From the NCBI GenBank assembly GCA_010909725.1, contig JAACMV010000027.1:372001-436000 (forward strand): DNA of 64,000 bases, in the 5' to 3' direction. The position numbers and the translations under genes are program-made. Numbering within the stretch: the first letter of the stretch is position 1; each line of letters opens with the position of its first letter. The notes under the pieces were generated by a model. The model was not told where the DNA came from, did no database searches, and worked only from the letters and a program-made list of their open reading frames with translations. Positions 1 through 9,162 of this stretch are shown piece after piece. The stretch comes from Picochlorum sp. 'celeri' (lineage: Eukaryota > Chlorophyta > Trebouxiophyceae).

Positions 1-622
1 ACCAGACAATATCCTCGTGAATGATAAAAGGACAGTCATCAAAATCTGCGATTTTGGGTCAGCAATGTTCTCTGGAGACAATGAGATAACCCCGTACCTA
101 GTCTCTCGATTCTATAGATCCCCAGAAGTCATCCTGGGGCTCCCATATGACCACCCCATGGACATGTGGAGCATTGGCTGTGTCATGTATGAGCTCTTCA
201 CAGGACAAATCCTCTTCAAGGGTCGCTCAAATAACGAAATGCTCAAATATATCATGGACATCAAGGGACCATTTCCAAAGAAAATGCTGAAAAAGGCGGA
301 ATTCGCGTTCAAACATTTTGACATGACGGACGCCACCATGGCCTTTGCCATGGAAGAACCAGACCCAGTCACCCATCAGATTGTGAAGCGGATGATTCCA
401 AACCCTCAGAAACAGGCCGCATTTTCCAAACTCCTCGCACACCAATCTGATAATAAAAAAAAGGTCAATCAGCTCGCCGACCTCTTGGAACGAATGTTTG
501 CTCTTGAACCAGAAAAGCGCATCACCCCTCTGGATGCATTACAACACCCCTTCATCAAGGAACAAACAATATCAAACCCATACATGGCGCAGGCGCCACG
601 CGCCATCCGCCACACCACATAA
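1..622 (+). CDS. PRPF4B: PRP4-type pre-mRNA splicing kinase, C-terminal part (5' truncated by window)
   Basis: The open frame is already running at base 2 and starts inside the catalytic loop (PDNILV), so the N-lobe and the catalytic HxD lie outside the window. Visible are the DFG motif (CDFGS), the activation segment ending in a tyrosine-containing VSRFYRSPE stretch, and the APE-equivalent followed by DMWSIGCVMYELFTG. Spacing and wording match PRP4 kinase, a CMGC/DYRK-like nuclear kinase that phosphorylates tri-snRNP proteins during spliceosome activation. The C-lobe ends with ITPLDALQHPFIKE, where PRP4 kinases normally finish, so the 3' end looks complete. A TGTAA element lies 15 nt past the stop (638-642). 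No intron is visible. Family assignment is strong; other CMGC kinases fit less well because of the ITPYLVSRFYR segment. Confidence 0.93.
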   Translation, partial: PDNILVNDKRTVIKICDFGSAMFSGDNEITPYLVSRFYRSPEVILGLPYDHPMDMWSIGCVMYELFTGQILFKGRSNNEMLKYIMDIKGPFPKKMLKKAEFAFKHFDMTDATMAFAMEEPDPVTHQIVKRMIPNPQKQAAFSKLLAHQSDNKKKVNQLADLLERMFALEPEKRITPLDALQHPFIKEQTISNPYMAQAPRAIRHTT

Positions 623-710
623 TAATCCTTCCTTCCATGTAATACTATTAGTATTTGAACAATGCATAGATGTAGGTATTTCTTTTACACGTGAGAAAAC
701 AATAGTACAA

Positions 711-1383
711 TTACATCTGCACTCCCTCCTTGAGGATATCGTACGGCACAGCAGTAATAGTCTCCATCGACACATTCTCAAGCATAAATCCTTCAGTACG
801 TGGTCCCTTTGGCTGACGCTTGGTCACTGGTGCTGGCTCTCCAGCAAGATGGGCCTTGTGTCTACGCTCGTCATTCTCCTTGCAGCGACGCAAGAATGCC
901 TCGTGACAACGAGATGGCTTGACGTGCTCCACTCTAACATGAATTCTCTTCTTAATATATCTTCCATTGACCTGCTTGAGCAATTCAACTCCTACAGCGC
1001 GCTTGGTCACATTCCACACACGTCCAGTCTTTCCATGGTAAAACTTATGGGGCATTCCCTACACAACCATCACAGACACAGTCAGTCATATGCGCATCAT
1101 TAAAAAAAAGGTATGATTTCATCCAGGGAAAGCTAAAAGCAGACCGAGATGAATGCATCATTCGTCATGTGATGTCTGCCGCCGGGTCATTGCGGGCGGT
1201 TCCCAGTTCCCCCCACCATCTCCCACCACATACCTTGTGAACAGCTCCATTCACTTTAATATCAACATAATCTCCCAACTTGTATGATGTGAGATAGGTT
1301 GCCATGGGAATATATCCCTTCTGGCGGAATCCTCTCTTGAAGAGGTCCCTCGTGCGGGCACGGTATCCTTGACCTCCTGGCAT
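711..1383 (-). CDS. RPL21: 60S ribosomal protein eL21
   Basis: Two exons, complement(join(711..1058,1234..1383)), give 165 aa. Exon 1 encodes [20 protein letters not shown] and ends in VNGAVHK; the join to [20 protein letters not shown] restores the universal eL21 core. The C-terminus keeps TKRQPKGP and ends [11 protein letters not shown]. The protein is a structural component of the cytosolic large subunit, and its wording is plant-like ([18 protein letters not shown]). The GT-AG intron of 175 nt is the longest in the window and carries a candidate C/D snoRNA. A TATATAA (1402-1408 on this strand) lies about 20 nt before the ATG. The gene is divergent from the isopropylmalate isomerase gene. 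A TGTAA lies 21 nt past the stop. Confidence 0.96.
1068..1174 (-). ncRNA. candidate C/D-box snoRNA in the RPL21 intron (18S Am28-type guide)
   Basis: Read on the minus strand, the intron contains a box C-like ATGATGC (1161-1155, one mismatch to RUGAUGA), an internal C'-like TGGATGA (1125-1119) and a box D CTGA (1085-1082). A perfect 7-bp inverted repeat, CATCACA/TGTGATG (1174-1168 with 1074-1068), encloses the boxes. The 8 nt directly before box D, GCATATGA, are complementary to UCAUAUGC near the 5' end of 18S rRNA. By the D+5 rule they point at the adenosine equivalent to yeast Am28, a known methylated site (yeast snR74, human U27). RPL21 introns host snoRNAs in other eukaryotes. Weak points: the guide is only 8 nt, box C is imperfect, and the stem is set 6-7 nt away from the boxes. 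Confidence 0.42.
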
Positions 1384-1620
1384 AGTTCCGAATCTATGAA
1401 ATTATATAGAGTAGACTAAAAAAGTAACCACCCTTGCGTCGAGTATCATCCTTTGTATCATCACATGGACCCGATGGCTGTCTCCGCCGGCACAGAGCAT
1501 GCTTTTTTCTCTCCCATCAACCAATCTTCTTGACCGATGCGTGTAAAATATCTCCCCAGTCCCATGAATGGATCACGTGGGCGACGTCCGTGCCGCATTG
1601 TATCCAAAACATATGAAACT

Positions 1621-2421
1621 ATGAATAGTACGGTATTAAAGAGTTCAGGTGCTTCCAGAGTGGCTCATGCCACCCCTCGTAGGCACCAACACATGTCCAG
1701 AGGGAGAACCTCCGTCTGCCATGTGTCAGCTAAAGTAGACTTGCAGGGAGGACCACGCGTTATTAGAGGAAAATGCTTTGTTACCAAAGACAATATCGAT
1801 ACCGATCAGATCATTCCAGCAGAGTATCTCACCCTGGTTCCATCCAAACCAGACGAGTATGAGAAATTGGGAAGTTATGCGCTTATTGGGCTTCCTGACG
1901 ATCTCTATCCAATCAGATATGTCGATGTTGATTCCATGAAGACGGAGTATCCAGTCATTATCGGTGGGAACAACTTTGGATGTGGATCCAGCAGAGAGCA
2001 CGCGCCAGTGGCCCTTGGGGCCTCTGGAGCAAAGGTGTGCGTGTCTCAGTCATATGCTAGAATTTTCTTTAGGAACTGCGTGTCTACAGGGGAGCTGTAT
2101 CCAGTTGAGACTGATGTTCGACTGTGTGATGAGATATCGACTGGCGAGGAGGTGGAAGTTGATATGGAGAAGGATGTGTTGACAGTGCTGTCTACTGGAA
2201 AGCAGTATGATTTGAAACCACTCGGAGATGTACGTGAATAGTTATCAGTATTTTTTTTTTTTTTGCATAGCACTGCGTTGGAATTTGTATTGTACTCCTC
2301 CTTCTCCTCCTATTACTAATGATCTCTCGATGATGATGATATGCAGGCTGGGCCAGTGATTGATGCTGGAGGAATTTTCAACTATGCCAGGGAGACGGGC
2401 ATGATTAGCCAGTCTGCTTGA
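1621..2421 (+). CDS. leuD: 3-isopropylmalate dehydratase small subunit, plastid type
   Basis: Spliced join(1621..2229,2347..2421) gives 227 aa. The enzyme isomerises 2- to 3-isopropylmalate in leucine synthesis, together with a separate [4Fe-4S] large subunit. The first ~50 residues (MNSTVLKSSGASRVAHATPR onward) are rich in S, R, H and T without acidic residues, like a plastid transit peptide. The swivel domain follows with NIDTDQIIPAEYLTL, GGNNFGCGSSREHAPVAL and SYARIFFRNCVSTG, all diagnostic of LeuD. The intron has a GTACGT donor and an ACTAAT branch-like site, and joins LKPLGD to AGPVIDAGGIFNYARETG, the usual C-terminus. In-frame ATGs upstream (1537, 1564) would lengthen the presequence; 1621 was chosen because it gives a normal transit-peptide length. 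A TGTAA occurs at 2451. Confidence 0.93.
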
Positions 2422-2860
2422 ATATGTTCCATGTATCACATAGTATAAAGTGTAAAGAAGAGGTTTTTGATGTGATCATCATGTTGCATAGCATCATAAT
2501 TAGTATTATGCATTCTTCAGTCCTCTGCATGCAGATCTGCAGACCTCTAGAGGTATCACGTAATAACAATAATAATGCCTCTGAGAGCAGGCACGTGCCA
2601 CCATGGCCTCAGATTCAAGACCGGCATGCATTCTTCCCTCCCTCCCTCCATTGTTGGATACAAATACTTTTTAAAAACATATAGGGTAATATAGATGTTT
2701 ATCTGTATGTATGTATCTGTAGAGTGAGTATTGAATTCCCTTCTACGAACAGTTGCGACGTTTGCATTGGACGGGGACAGGACAGTTTGAATAACACGCT
2801 TGGATACGACGGCTGCCGAGTGATTTATTTATAGTTTTAATACCAACATCTATAGTTTCA
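2422..2860 (+). other. intergenic region, leuD 3' / ABCG 5'
   Basis: No coding region or RNA gene could be supported. It holds the 3' flank of the isomerase gene (TGTAA at 2451-2455) and presumably the promoter and leader of the ABCG gene, with AT-rich TTTATTTATAG shortly before the ATG. Confidence 0.4.
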
Positions 2861-5119
2861 ATGGTTGGTCCAAAGCAATCTGTTGTGGATACAGCAGCTG
2901 TGAAGAAGAAGAAGAAGAACAAGGAGGAGGAGGAGGAGGAGGAGACTGACTTGGAGAGTCATCGCACAACGACTGACGATGATGTGTCTGTGGAGCATTG
3001 TACGATAGAGTATAGTGATGAGAATTTATCGAATGAAGCGAAAAAGTATATGGAGTCTGTGGCCACGTTTAAGAAGAATTTTGTAGATCGGCAAGCCATG
3101 CATGAGAAGCAGGAGATGATGCAGAAGAAGGCATCGTTTTTTGATATTAGTGGTGATGTGGAGTCTTTGAAGACGCAGATAAAAGTGTGCTTGGAGTTTA
3201 GGGATTTGACGTACACGGTGTTTTCGAAGAAGAAGGGATTGCCATGCTGTGGCAAGCAGCGTGGTGGGGAGAAGCGAGTTATACTGGATAGTGTGACAGG
3301 TCATGTGCCGTCATCGAGATTGATGGCTATTATGGGTCCAACAGGTGTGTATATAAAGATATATTCGTGTTATAAGTATCTTTCGTGAATTGGTATCACA
3401 AGCTTGTCTGTGCATGTAGGATGCGGTAAGACAAGTCTGATCAATGCACTGGCTGGAAGGTTGCAGGCAGGAGGGACGCTGGAGGGGGATATACTGGTGA
3501 ATGGAAAGCCGCGAGAAAAGTCTTTTATGGCTCTTGTGGCGTATGTGATGCAAGATGATGTGCTGTTTGCGAATTTAACCGTGCAAGAAACGTTCGAGTT
3601 CGCATCAAGGATGCGATTGCCACGATCCATTCCTCGCAAAGCAAAGGATGAGTTGGTTGACAGGATTATTAAAGAGCTTGGACTGACCAAGGCGAGAAAT
3701 ACCCGCATTGGTAACGAGCTGTATCGAGGAGTGTCTGGGGGGGAAAGGAAGAGAACAAACATTGGGATTGAACTCTTGTCAGGAGCAAGCCTCATCTTTT
3801 TGGATGAGCCAACATCTGGGTTGGACTCATTCCAAGCGTTGAATGTGATGGACTCTTTGTGGACATTAGCGAGCAATGGAAGGACGATTGTGTCTACCAT
3901 TCATCAGCCACGATCATCTATTTTCAAAATGTTTGACATTCTCATGCTGTTGTCAGAGGGAAAATGCATGTATTTTGGTCCAGCAAAGGATGCTGTCGAC
4001 TTTTTCACATCAGCTCATTTCAGCTGCCCAGCAGAATTCAACCCAGCGGATTTCTTCTTGGATGTTATTTCAATGGATTATAGATCCAAAGCTGCAGAAT
4101 TAGAGAGCAGGAACAGGGTTTCATTGATTGCCAAGCATTATGAAAAGGTTGAGGATGAGTACAGGGGGAAAATACCAGAGGATCACCTGGATACAGAGTG
4201 CACGACCAAAGAGCTTGTCATCTTTCCAAACGATCCATTTACAGAGTTTGGATTATTGCTGAAGCGATCGTGGAAGCAACAGAGCAGGGATAAACTGCCC
4301 CTGATGATTACTCTGGTTCAAACCATTGTGATTGGTTTTGTCTTGGCAGCCTTGTACTCGAATCTCGACTCATCATCCACCCCAGTACAAGACGAAACAG
4401 GAATTCTCTTCTTTGTGACAATCTTTTCAGCATTCGGCGCCATGTTTAGCGCCCTGAACACATTCCCCTCAGAGCGGGGCGTGGTCAACAGGGAACGTCA
4501 GTCAAAAATGTACCATGTGCTGCCATACTATTGTGCTAGATTTATCTGCGACATTCCTATTCGAGTAGGACAAGGGCTCCTGTTTGGGTGTATCGTGTAT
4601 TTCATTGTGGGATTGAACCCAGCAGCCTCTGCCTTTTTCATCTTCTGTTGCATTTTGATTGTTGAAGGCCTTGCCTCGCAAGGCATGGGAGTCTGCATCT
4701 CTGCTGTCGCTCCGAATGAAAAAGTAGCATCCGCCCTTGCTCCAGCAATCACAGTTATTCTGATTCTCGTCGGTGGATTCTATGTCAACGAGGCGACAGT
4801 ACCTGACTGGATTGGATGGCTCAAATACATCAGTCATTTATATTGGGCATTTTTGGGCCTTTCCATCAATAATTTCTCTGGTAGAACTGGATGGAAGGCA
4901 TGTGGTTCTACCATTGATGGTCAATGCGTAGAGTACACCACTGTCTCTGGTGATGAGATTTTAAACCAGTTGGGATTCAACCCCAATCAGCTCTGGCTCT
5001 CTTTTGTGGCCTTGCTAAGTCTCATGGCCTTTTACAATGCCATGGGATACATCTTTTTGAGACGTTCGAAGCAAAAGACCATGCCTTTGACCGACATTGC
5101 GACGAAGAAGCGTCAATAA
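2861..5119 (+). CDS. ABCG-family half-size ABC transporter
   Basis: Spliced join(2861..3344,3420..5119) gives 727 aa. The N-terminus has a basic/acidic low-complexity run (Lys run then Glu run, residues ~12-28). The nucleotide-binding domain has Walker A GPTGCGKTS (~159-167; the intron splits the second Gly codon), a Q-loop in YVMQDDVLF, signature VSGGERKR and Walker B/D-loop LIFLDEPTSGLDS. The C-terminal half carries about six hydrophobic segments starting at LPLMITLVQTIVIGFVLAAL. The order NBD then TMD is that of ABCG half-transporters, which dimerise to export lipids, sterols or secondary compounds. The substrate cannot be told from sequence. The 75-nt intron starts GTGTGT. No targeting signal is evident; a plasma or internal membrane is likely. 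Confidence 0.93.
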
Positions 5120-5376
5120 TACTATTTATACTACTACTAAGTGCTAAAAATAAGGAATTTCAGCTCATAAGGAACTGGGTACCCTATAGCATCCGATGAA
5201 CGAGTCGATTCGACCGACCGTATCCGTCAACGCAGCATATCTGCAATCAGGCTTTGGATAAGCCTGTCCATCTTCGACATCCGACACCTTGTTGTCACAG
5301 GCGCAATCCCACACCATATCAAAAACACCAAGTATCGTTTGATAACGTACTATTTATCCTCGCTCAATTACTCACA

Positions 5377-5798
5377 ATGGCTATTACGTTTGCGACGAAA
5401 CCAGCCAATACTCTGGCACCAAGCGCCGTGGTACGTATCGTCGACACGCCGATTGTCCTTCATATTGACTACGTTCATCATACAACACATGTAACCATCT
5501 TATATACTGTATCTGAATGCAGAGAAGCAGCAGAAGACAGCCATGCGTGGTTGCCATGGCAAGCCCCTCTGAGGTCTCCAGAAGGCAAGCCATGTGGCTT
5601 CCAGCCTTGTTGACTGCCGCTGCTGCCCTCGCTGCTCCAGGAGCAGCTCAGGCCGGAGGTGCCCCAAAGAACGGTTCATTTGCAAGCATGAGCAGTTTTT
5701 CAATGGAGGGTACAAAGAAGAGAGGTGTCTCTCCAAAGAGAAAGCAGGCTGTTTTGGAGAAACTCAAGGGTGAGATTGCCGAAGGCAAGCTCTCATAG
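5377..5798 (+). CDS. small thylakoid-lumen-targeted protein (Tat-type bipartite presequence), unidentified
   Basis: Spliced join(5377..5430,5523..5798) gives 109 aa. Exon 1 encodes MAITFATKPANTLAPSAV; exon 2 continues RSSRRQPCVVAMA, a typical stromal transit peptide. Next comes SEVSRRQAMWLPALLTAAAA with the twin arginine, a hydrophobic core and an Ala-rich AxA-type cleavage site near AQA (residue ~63). The mature chain would be only about 47 residues, basic and soluble (GGAPKNGSFASM to IAEGKLS). Such presequences route proteins through the Tat translocon into the lumen, where extrinsic photosystem subunits sit. The mature sequence does not match PsaN, PsbP/Q/R/U or PsbTn as far as I recognise. 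Its function is unknown. The donor is GTACGTAT. Confidence 0.7.
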
Positions 5799-6071
5799 AG
5801 AGTAGAGAGAGGAAGAGAAGAAGGAAAGGAATGCGATGATCCATTCCTATGGCTCAAAAAGAATACTAGAACATTTCATCGGAGAAGAAATGATCCTCTG
5901 CTCACTGGGGTGTGTGTCACACACAATGTATAATCGGTTGCTGCAGTGTTTTTTCTTGTTCATTGGATGCCATTCATGAGCCATGAGGCATCATCATTGC
6001 GTGTAACACAAACATGTACGGTACTTGTATGCCAGAAGGAAGAGTGTGGGGCTTGCCATCGCACTGTGTTC

Positions 6072-6090
6072 ATCCATCCATAGGATGGAT
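6072..6090. repeat. 8-bp inverted repeat with 3-nt loop
   Basis: ATCCATCC-ATA-GGATGGAT, a perfect hairpin in the intergenic region about 270 nt after the lumen-protein stop. No function can be assigned. Confidence 0.5.
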
Positions 6091-6480
6091 TGACACCTCC
6101 ATGCCTCTGCAGCTGCAGTAGGTCTCTGTAGAGAACAGGGCGCCCTGTACTTGGACGAGTCCGTCACGGTTTGTTCTTGCATCCATTCTCGACAGATACG
6201 ACATCAATATATTTAAGAATTAGATACAGATTTATATGTGATACGGCTGATATCTATACCTGTTGCATTGTGTGAAACCAGGTCGAACTCATCGTCGACA
6301 TGGCCAGGGTCTCGTAACTTCAACGGGATACACTGATATCAGACACCAGGGCGCCATTGGTCAATACCATGCTCTTTTATTATTCGAAGGTTGAATTGAG
6401 ATGAATATAGAGGGAGAATTTGGAGGAAAAGGAGGTGGGTTGTGGAAGAGTCCTGTGACCGAACGTGCCCTTGTGGGTTC

Positions 6481-6495
6481 TGACTGACTGACTGA
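6481..6495 (+). repeat. short (TGAC)n microsatellite
   Basis: Nearly four TGAC units upstream of the JmjC-like gene, inside the region that would be intronic if the upstream exon at 6401-6434 is used. Confidence 0.6.
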
Positions 6496-6575
6496 GATGG
6501 CATCTGTCTGACTGTGTCGCAGGGATACATTGGGGGAGAGACAAGGTGAAGCATCGTTTGGAGGCACTTGATCCG

Positions 6576-8285
6576 ATGGGTGTTGGGCATGATCCTGCAG
6601 GATGTGATACGGGTGGGTACCCTCGAGTGGTTGAGGGTATTGTGTGCAGTGCCATCCCATGGCTCTTGTGTGACCGTGGCGATGCTATAGAAGGACACCA
6701 CGATCTCTCTTCTTTAGATAATACGCAAGGATGCGTCTGCGAGGACGTGTTTGAATTGACATGCTCATGCAGGGGTGAGGTATTTCATGCAGCTGAAATT
6801 GATGCGACTGCGTCGAATGTTCTTGACCGGGTTCAGAGATGGCTTGCCGCGAATGATAATAGAACAGATCGTTCATCTGGTCTTGTGCTTGGCTGTGCGG
6901 CGATTAGCCAACGTTTTCTGGATGTGATGGCATTGCACCTTGAGGTGCAGAGAGACAGTAATCAAATGATTATGGGATACAATCAGCAAACGAATAGAGT
7001 CATGTTGCTTCCCAAAGATAGTATCGTAGATTTCAACTTTGGTGGTTGTGTTGGGAGAGCTCGATGGCTTCAAGTAGTACATGGATCTGTGATGGTATGC
7101 ATGGCACCTCCATCTGACTCCAATCTGAGAGAATTTGGGTTGTGGTATCCCACAAAAGATACATGTTTGTCTGATTTTCTTGATGGAGCTATCAAAATTG
7201 AGCTTCAAAAAGATGATGACAAGGTTTTAATGGTTCCTACTGGTTGGATCATTGCTATGGTGTGCCAAGAGCCTTCTGTCATTGTTGAAGGTGTCTACAT
7301 TCAACCTGATGCGCTAGAGATGGAAATGAAGGTTGCTCCTCACAGCATTGTTCGGGATTCAATAAATAATACAATCATTGAAGACTCGTGTGTCAGAAAA
7401 AGCAAAGCATTGTATTGGGATATTGCAGGGTTGTATGGGGATGTGTTGATTGATCAGAACGTGCTGCTGGCATCTATGGTGGAGAGGAAGAGGACCGAGC
7501 TTATGTCATACTATTATTCTTGTGTATCTGACAGAATGAAACACCCAAGGTTGGGCATTGCCCCAGAGGGTAATCCACCAAGTAGCAATGCATCCCTAAA
7601 CCTACAGAAGAATCAGCATGACGAGCCAGAAAAGAACACTGCTGAATCACCTCGCTCAAGCCTAAAAATTAAGTTATCTCGGTCTCCTCGAACGCATCTT
7701 GAATCCCCATGTCCTAGTCCTAAGAAGATTCGTTTACGGCTTCCTGATACCAGCAAAGAAAAGGAGCATAACAACAAGGCCTTGGATACCCATCGCACCG
7801 TCGAATTGATAGACAGGCATACCTCTATAAAACTGCCCCTGAATAAAATAAAAAGAATGTCTTGTTTGAGGCAGTTGTGCGTCATATTGCAGCAGTACAG
7901 TCTCATGCAATGCATTAAACCTCATGCCTTGGATGCAAGCATGAAATCCCTTGCTGCATTGATCGTCTGTGCAGCAGAATGTCGTCAGAATGCACCTATG
8001 ACTCGTGACTGTGGATCGACAATATTTTCAAAACAACCAGGAGATGTGGGTTGCATGCAGAGTCTTGAGGATGAGGAGGATATATGCGAGCATTGCGATG
8101 AAACACCAAAAGCAACAGAGATACACACTCCCTTCTCAATGGCCGCGGAGAAGTTTGATGACGAAGCGCACCCAAAGCCCTTGGAAAAAGCTGGAGTGAC
8201 ACCTCTAGGAAACCGTGCGCCGACCACCAAGAAGCATGCTTCTGCAAAGCAACGCCTTGCAAAAAAACTTGGCATTAAAGCATAG
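6576..8285 (+). CDS. JmjC-fold protein of the KDM2/KDM7 type with degenerate active site
   Basis: 569 aa from the first in-frame ATG. Residues ~105-255 resemble the JmjC core of KDM2/KDM7 (PHF8-like) demethylases: a FGG turn, RARWLQVVHG, CMAPPSDSNLREFGLW (compare the IRPTNANL...F.CW segment), VPTGWI and a GVYIQPDALEMEMK helix region. Active members have HxDFGG and PTGWIHA. Here the first His is Asp152, the Asp is Asn154, the distal His is Ile226, and the 2OG-binding Lys position is Val172. It is therefore predicted not to bind Fe(II)/2-oxoglutarate. The Ser/Pro-rich C-terminus ends in AKQRLAKKLGIK, like the ATAKQRLGKILKI segment near the end of PHF8. The N-terminus has no PHD finger. The role is perhaps a chromatin scaffold. 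The frame stays open upstream to 6492, so an extra 5' exon is possible. Confidence 0.72.
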   Translation: MGVGHDPAGCDTGGYPRVVEGIVCSAIPWLLCDRGDAIEGHHDLSSLDNTQGCVCEDVFELTCSCRGEVFHAAEIDATASNVLDRVQRWLAANDNRTDRSSGLVLGCAAISQRFLDVMALHLEVQRDSNQMIMGYNQQTNRVMLLPKDSIVDFNFGGCVGRARWLQVVHGSVMVCMAPPSDSNLREFGLWYPTKDTCLSDFLDGAIKIELQKDDDKVLMVPTGWIIAMVCQEPSVIVEGVYIQPDALEMEMKVAPHSIVRDSINNTIIEDSCVRKSKALYWDIAGLYGDVLIDQNVLLASMVERKRTELMSYYYSCVSDRMKHPRLGIAPEGNPPSSNASLNLQKNQHDEPEKNTAESPRSSLKIKLSRSPRTHLESPCPSPKKIRLRLPDTSKEKEHNNKALDTHRTVELIDRHTSIKLPLNKIKRMSCLRQLCVILQQYSLMQCIKPHALDASMKSLAALIVCAAECRQNAPMTRDCGSTIFSKQPGDVGCMQSLEDEEDICEHCDETPKATEIHTPFSMAAEKFDDEAHPKPLEKAGVTPLGNRAPTTKKHASAKQRLAKKLGIKA

Positions 8286-8316
8286 AACAATTACATGTAT
8301 TTAATAATACAACAGG

Positions 8317-9162
8317 CTAATTTTTATTTTCCCTAGGAGTCGCCCACGACACAGACAAAATCAAATTTGCATATCCAAAGCCATCCAATGTATTAATTGC
8401 ATTCTGTGCATCCTCACGTCGTGCAAAGTTGACAAATGCAAATCCTCGAGATTCACCAGTCTCCCTATCCTTGGCAATAAATATACGCTGCACATGCCCA
8501 AATGGTCCGAAAAGATCCAAAAGATCCTGCTCCACAACATCTTCCGACAAATTGGTGACGCGGACAGAGTTTTCATCCCTCTTCTTCTGCATAGAATCAC
8601 CCTCTGCATTCCCGCGGTTACGCAACGATGGAGGAACATACCCTCCTTTACTACCAGCAGATGGGAGAGAACCACCCTCCCCTTGTGACTCATCAGGGGG
8701 TGCCTCAACCTCCAGCAATCCCTTGGCAGCGAGCAATTGTCTCTCCATTCTCTTCTTGTGCAACAACTCTCGCAAGGACATGGCAGCCGCTTTATTGTCT
8801 CCGGCATTCGCAACCTGGAAGTCCTCCTTCTGTTTCTCTTCTTGGGATTGTTTCTTCGATTTGAGCCTCTCGAATGGAACATCCTCGGGAGCGCGAGACG
8901 TAATGGCGTCTGTCGGCCGTTCCACCGCAGCATCTCCAAACTTTGTCCAATTCGCACGTCGCTCAGGCGCTGCTTTGTACATTTTCTTCTCTATCTTCAC
9001 TACTCTACTCTTTGTAGTGCGTTTCATAAGGTCTCCCTTGTCATTTCTGAAGTATTCAACCCGAGTTACAATTCCTTTGGCATCTGGTCCTGAAGACGTT
9101 GGAGGCGGAACAGGCTCTTCCTCCTCCAACAAATCTCCCCATCTATTTTTCGTTTGAAGCAT
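8317..9162 (-). CDS. EIF3G: translation initiation factor eIF3 subunit g
   Basis: 281 aa, single exon. The N-terminus has the conserved tryptophan (NRWGDLLEEE), then a TRVEYFRNDKGDLMKRTTK segment equivalent to the eIF3g TVTEYKIDEDGKKFKIVRT region and RRANWTKFGDA. The linker carries GGYVPPSLRNRG, and a C-terminal RRM (~195-275) has VRVTNLSEDV as RNP2 and SRGFAFVNF as RNP1. eIF3g binds eIF3i and helps scanning and reinitiation on the 40S subunit. Unlike animal and fungal eIF3g, it has no cysteine-containing zinc knuckle between the N-domain and the RRM; a Gln/Lys-rich helix takes its place. The gene is convergent with the JmjC-like gene (31-nt gap). A TGTAA lies 21 nt past the stop. Confidence 0.94.
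   Translation of the reverse strand: MLQTKNRWGDLLEEEEPVPPPTSSGPDAKGIVTRVEYFRNDKGDLMKRTTKSRVVKIEKKMYKAAPERRANWTKFGDAAVERPTDAITSRAPEDVPFERLKSKKQSQEEKQKEDFQVANAGDNKAAAMSLRELLHKKRMERQLLAAKGLLEVEAPPDESQGEGGSLPSAGSKGGYVPPSLRNRGNAEGDSMQKKRDENSVRVTNLSEDVVEQDLLDLFGPFGHVQRIFIAKDRETGESRGFAFVNFARREDAQNAINTLDGFGYANLILSVSWATPRENKN

Larger units (their letters stand above)
5799..6575 (+). other. long intergenic region before the JmjC-like gene
   Basis: Nothing clearly coding between the lumen-protein stop and 6400. It contains an alternating GTGTGTGTCACACAC palindrome near 5910, a perfect 8-bp hairpin at 6072-6090 and a (TGAC)n tract at 6481-6495. A possible non-canonical first exon of the following gene is at 6401-6434. 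Confidence 0.4.

Noticed and set aside
498..1103. 201-codon plus-strand open frame opposite RPL21
   Set aside because: Antisense shadow of the conserved RPL21 exon and intron; composition is not protein-like and starts inside the PRP4K 3' end.
2920..2950. GGA/GAG tract as a repeat locus
   Set aside because: It is the coding region of a Glu run in the ABCG protein; similar tracts at 19100 and 30565 encode Glu and Asp runs.
8429..9157. 242-codon plus-strand open frame opposite eIF3g
   Set aside because: Mirror of the eIF3g coding frame; Ser/Arg-rich translation with no domain.
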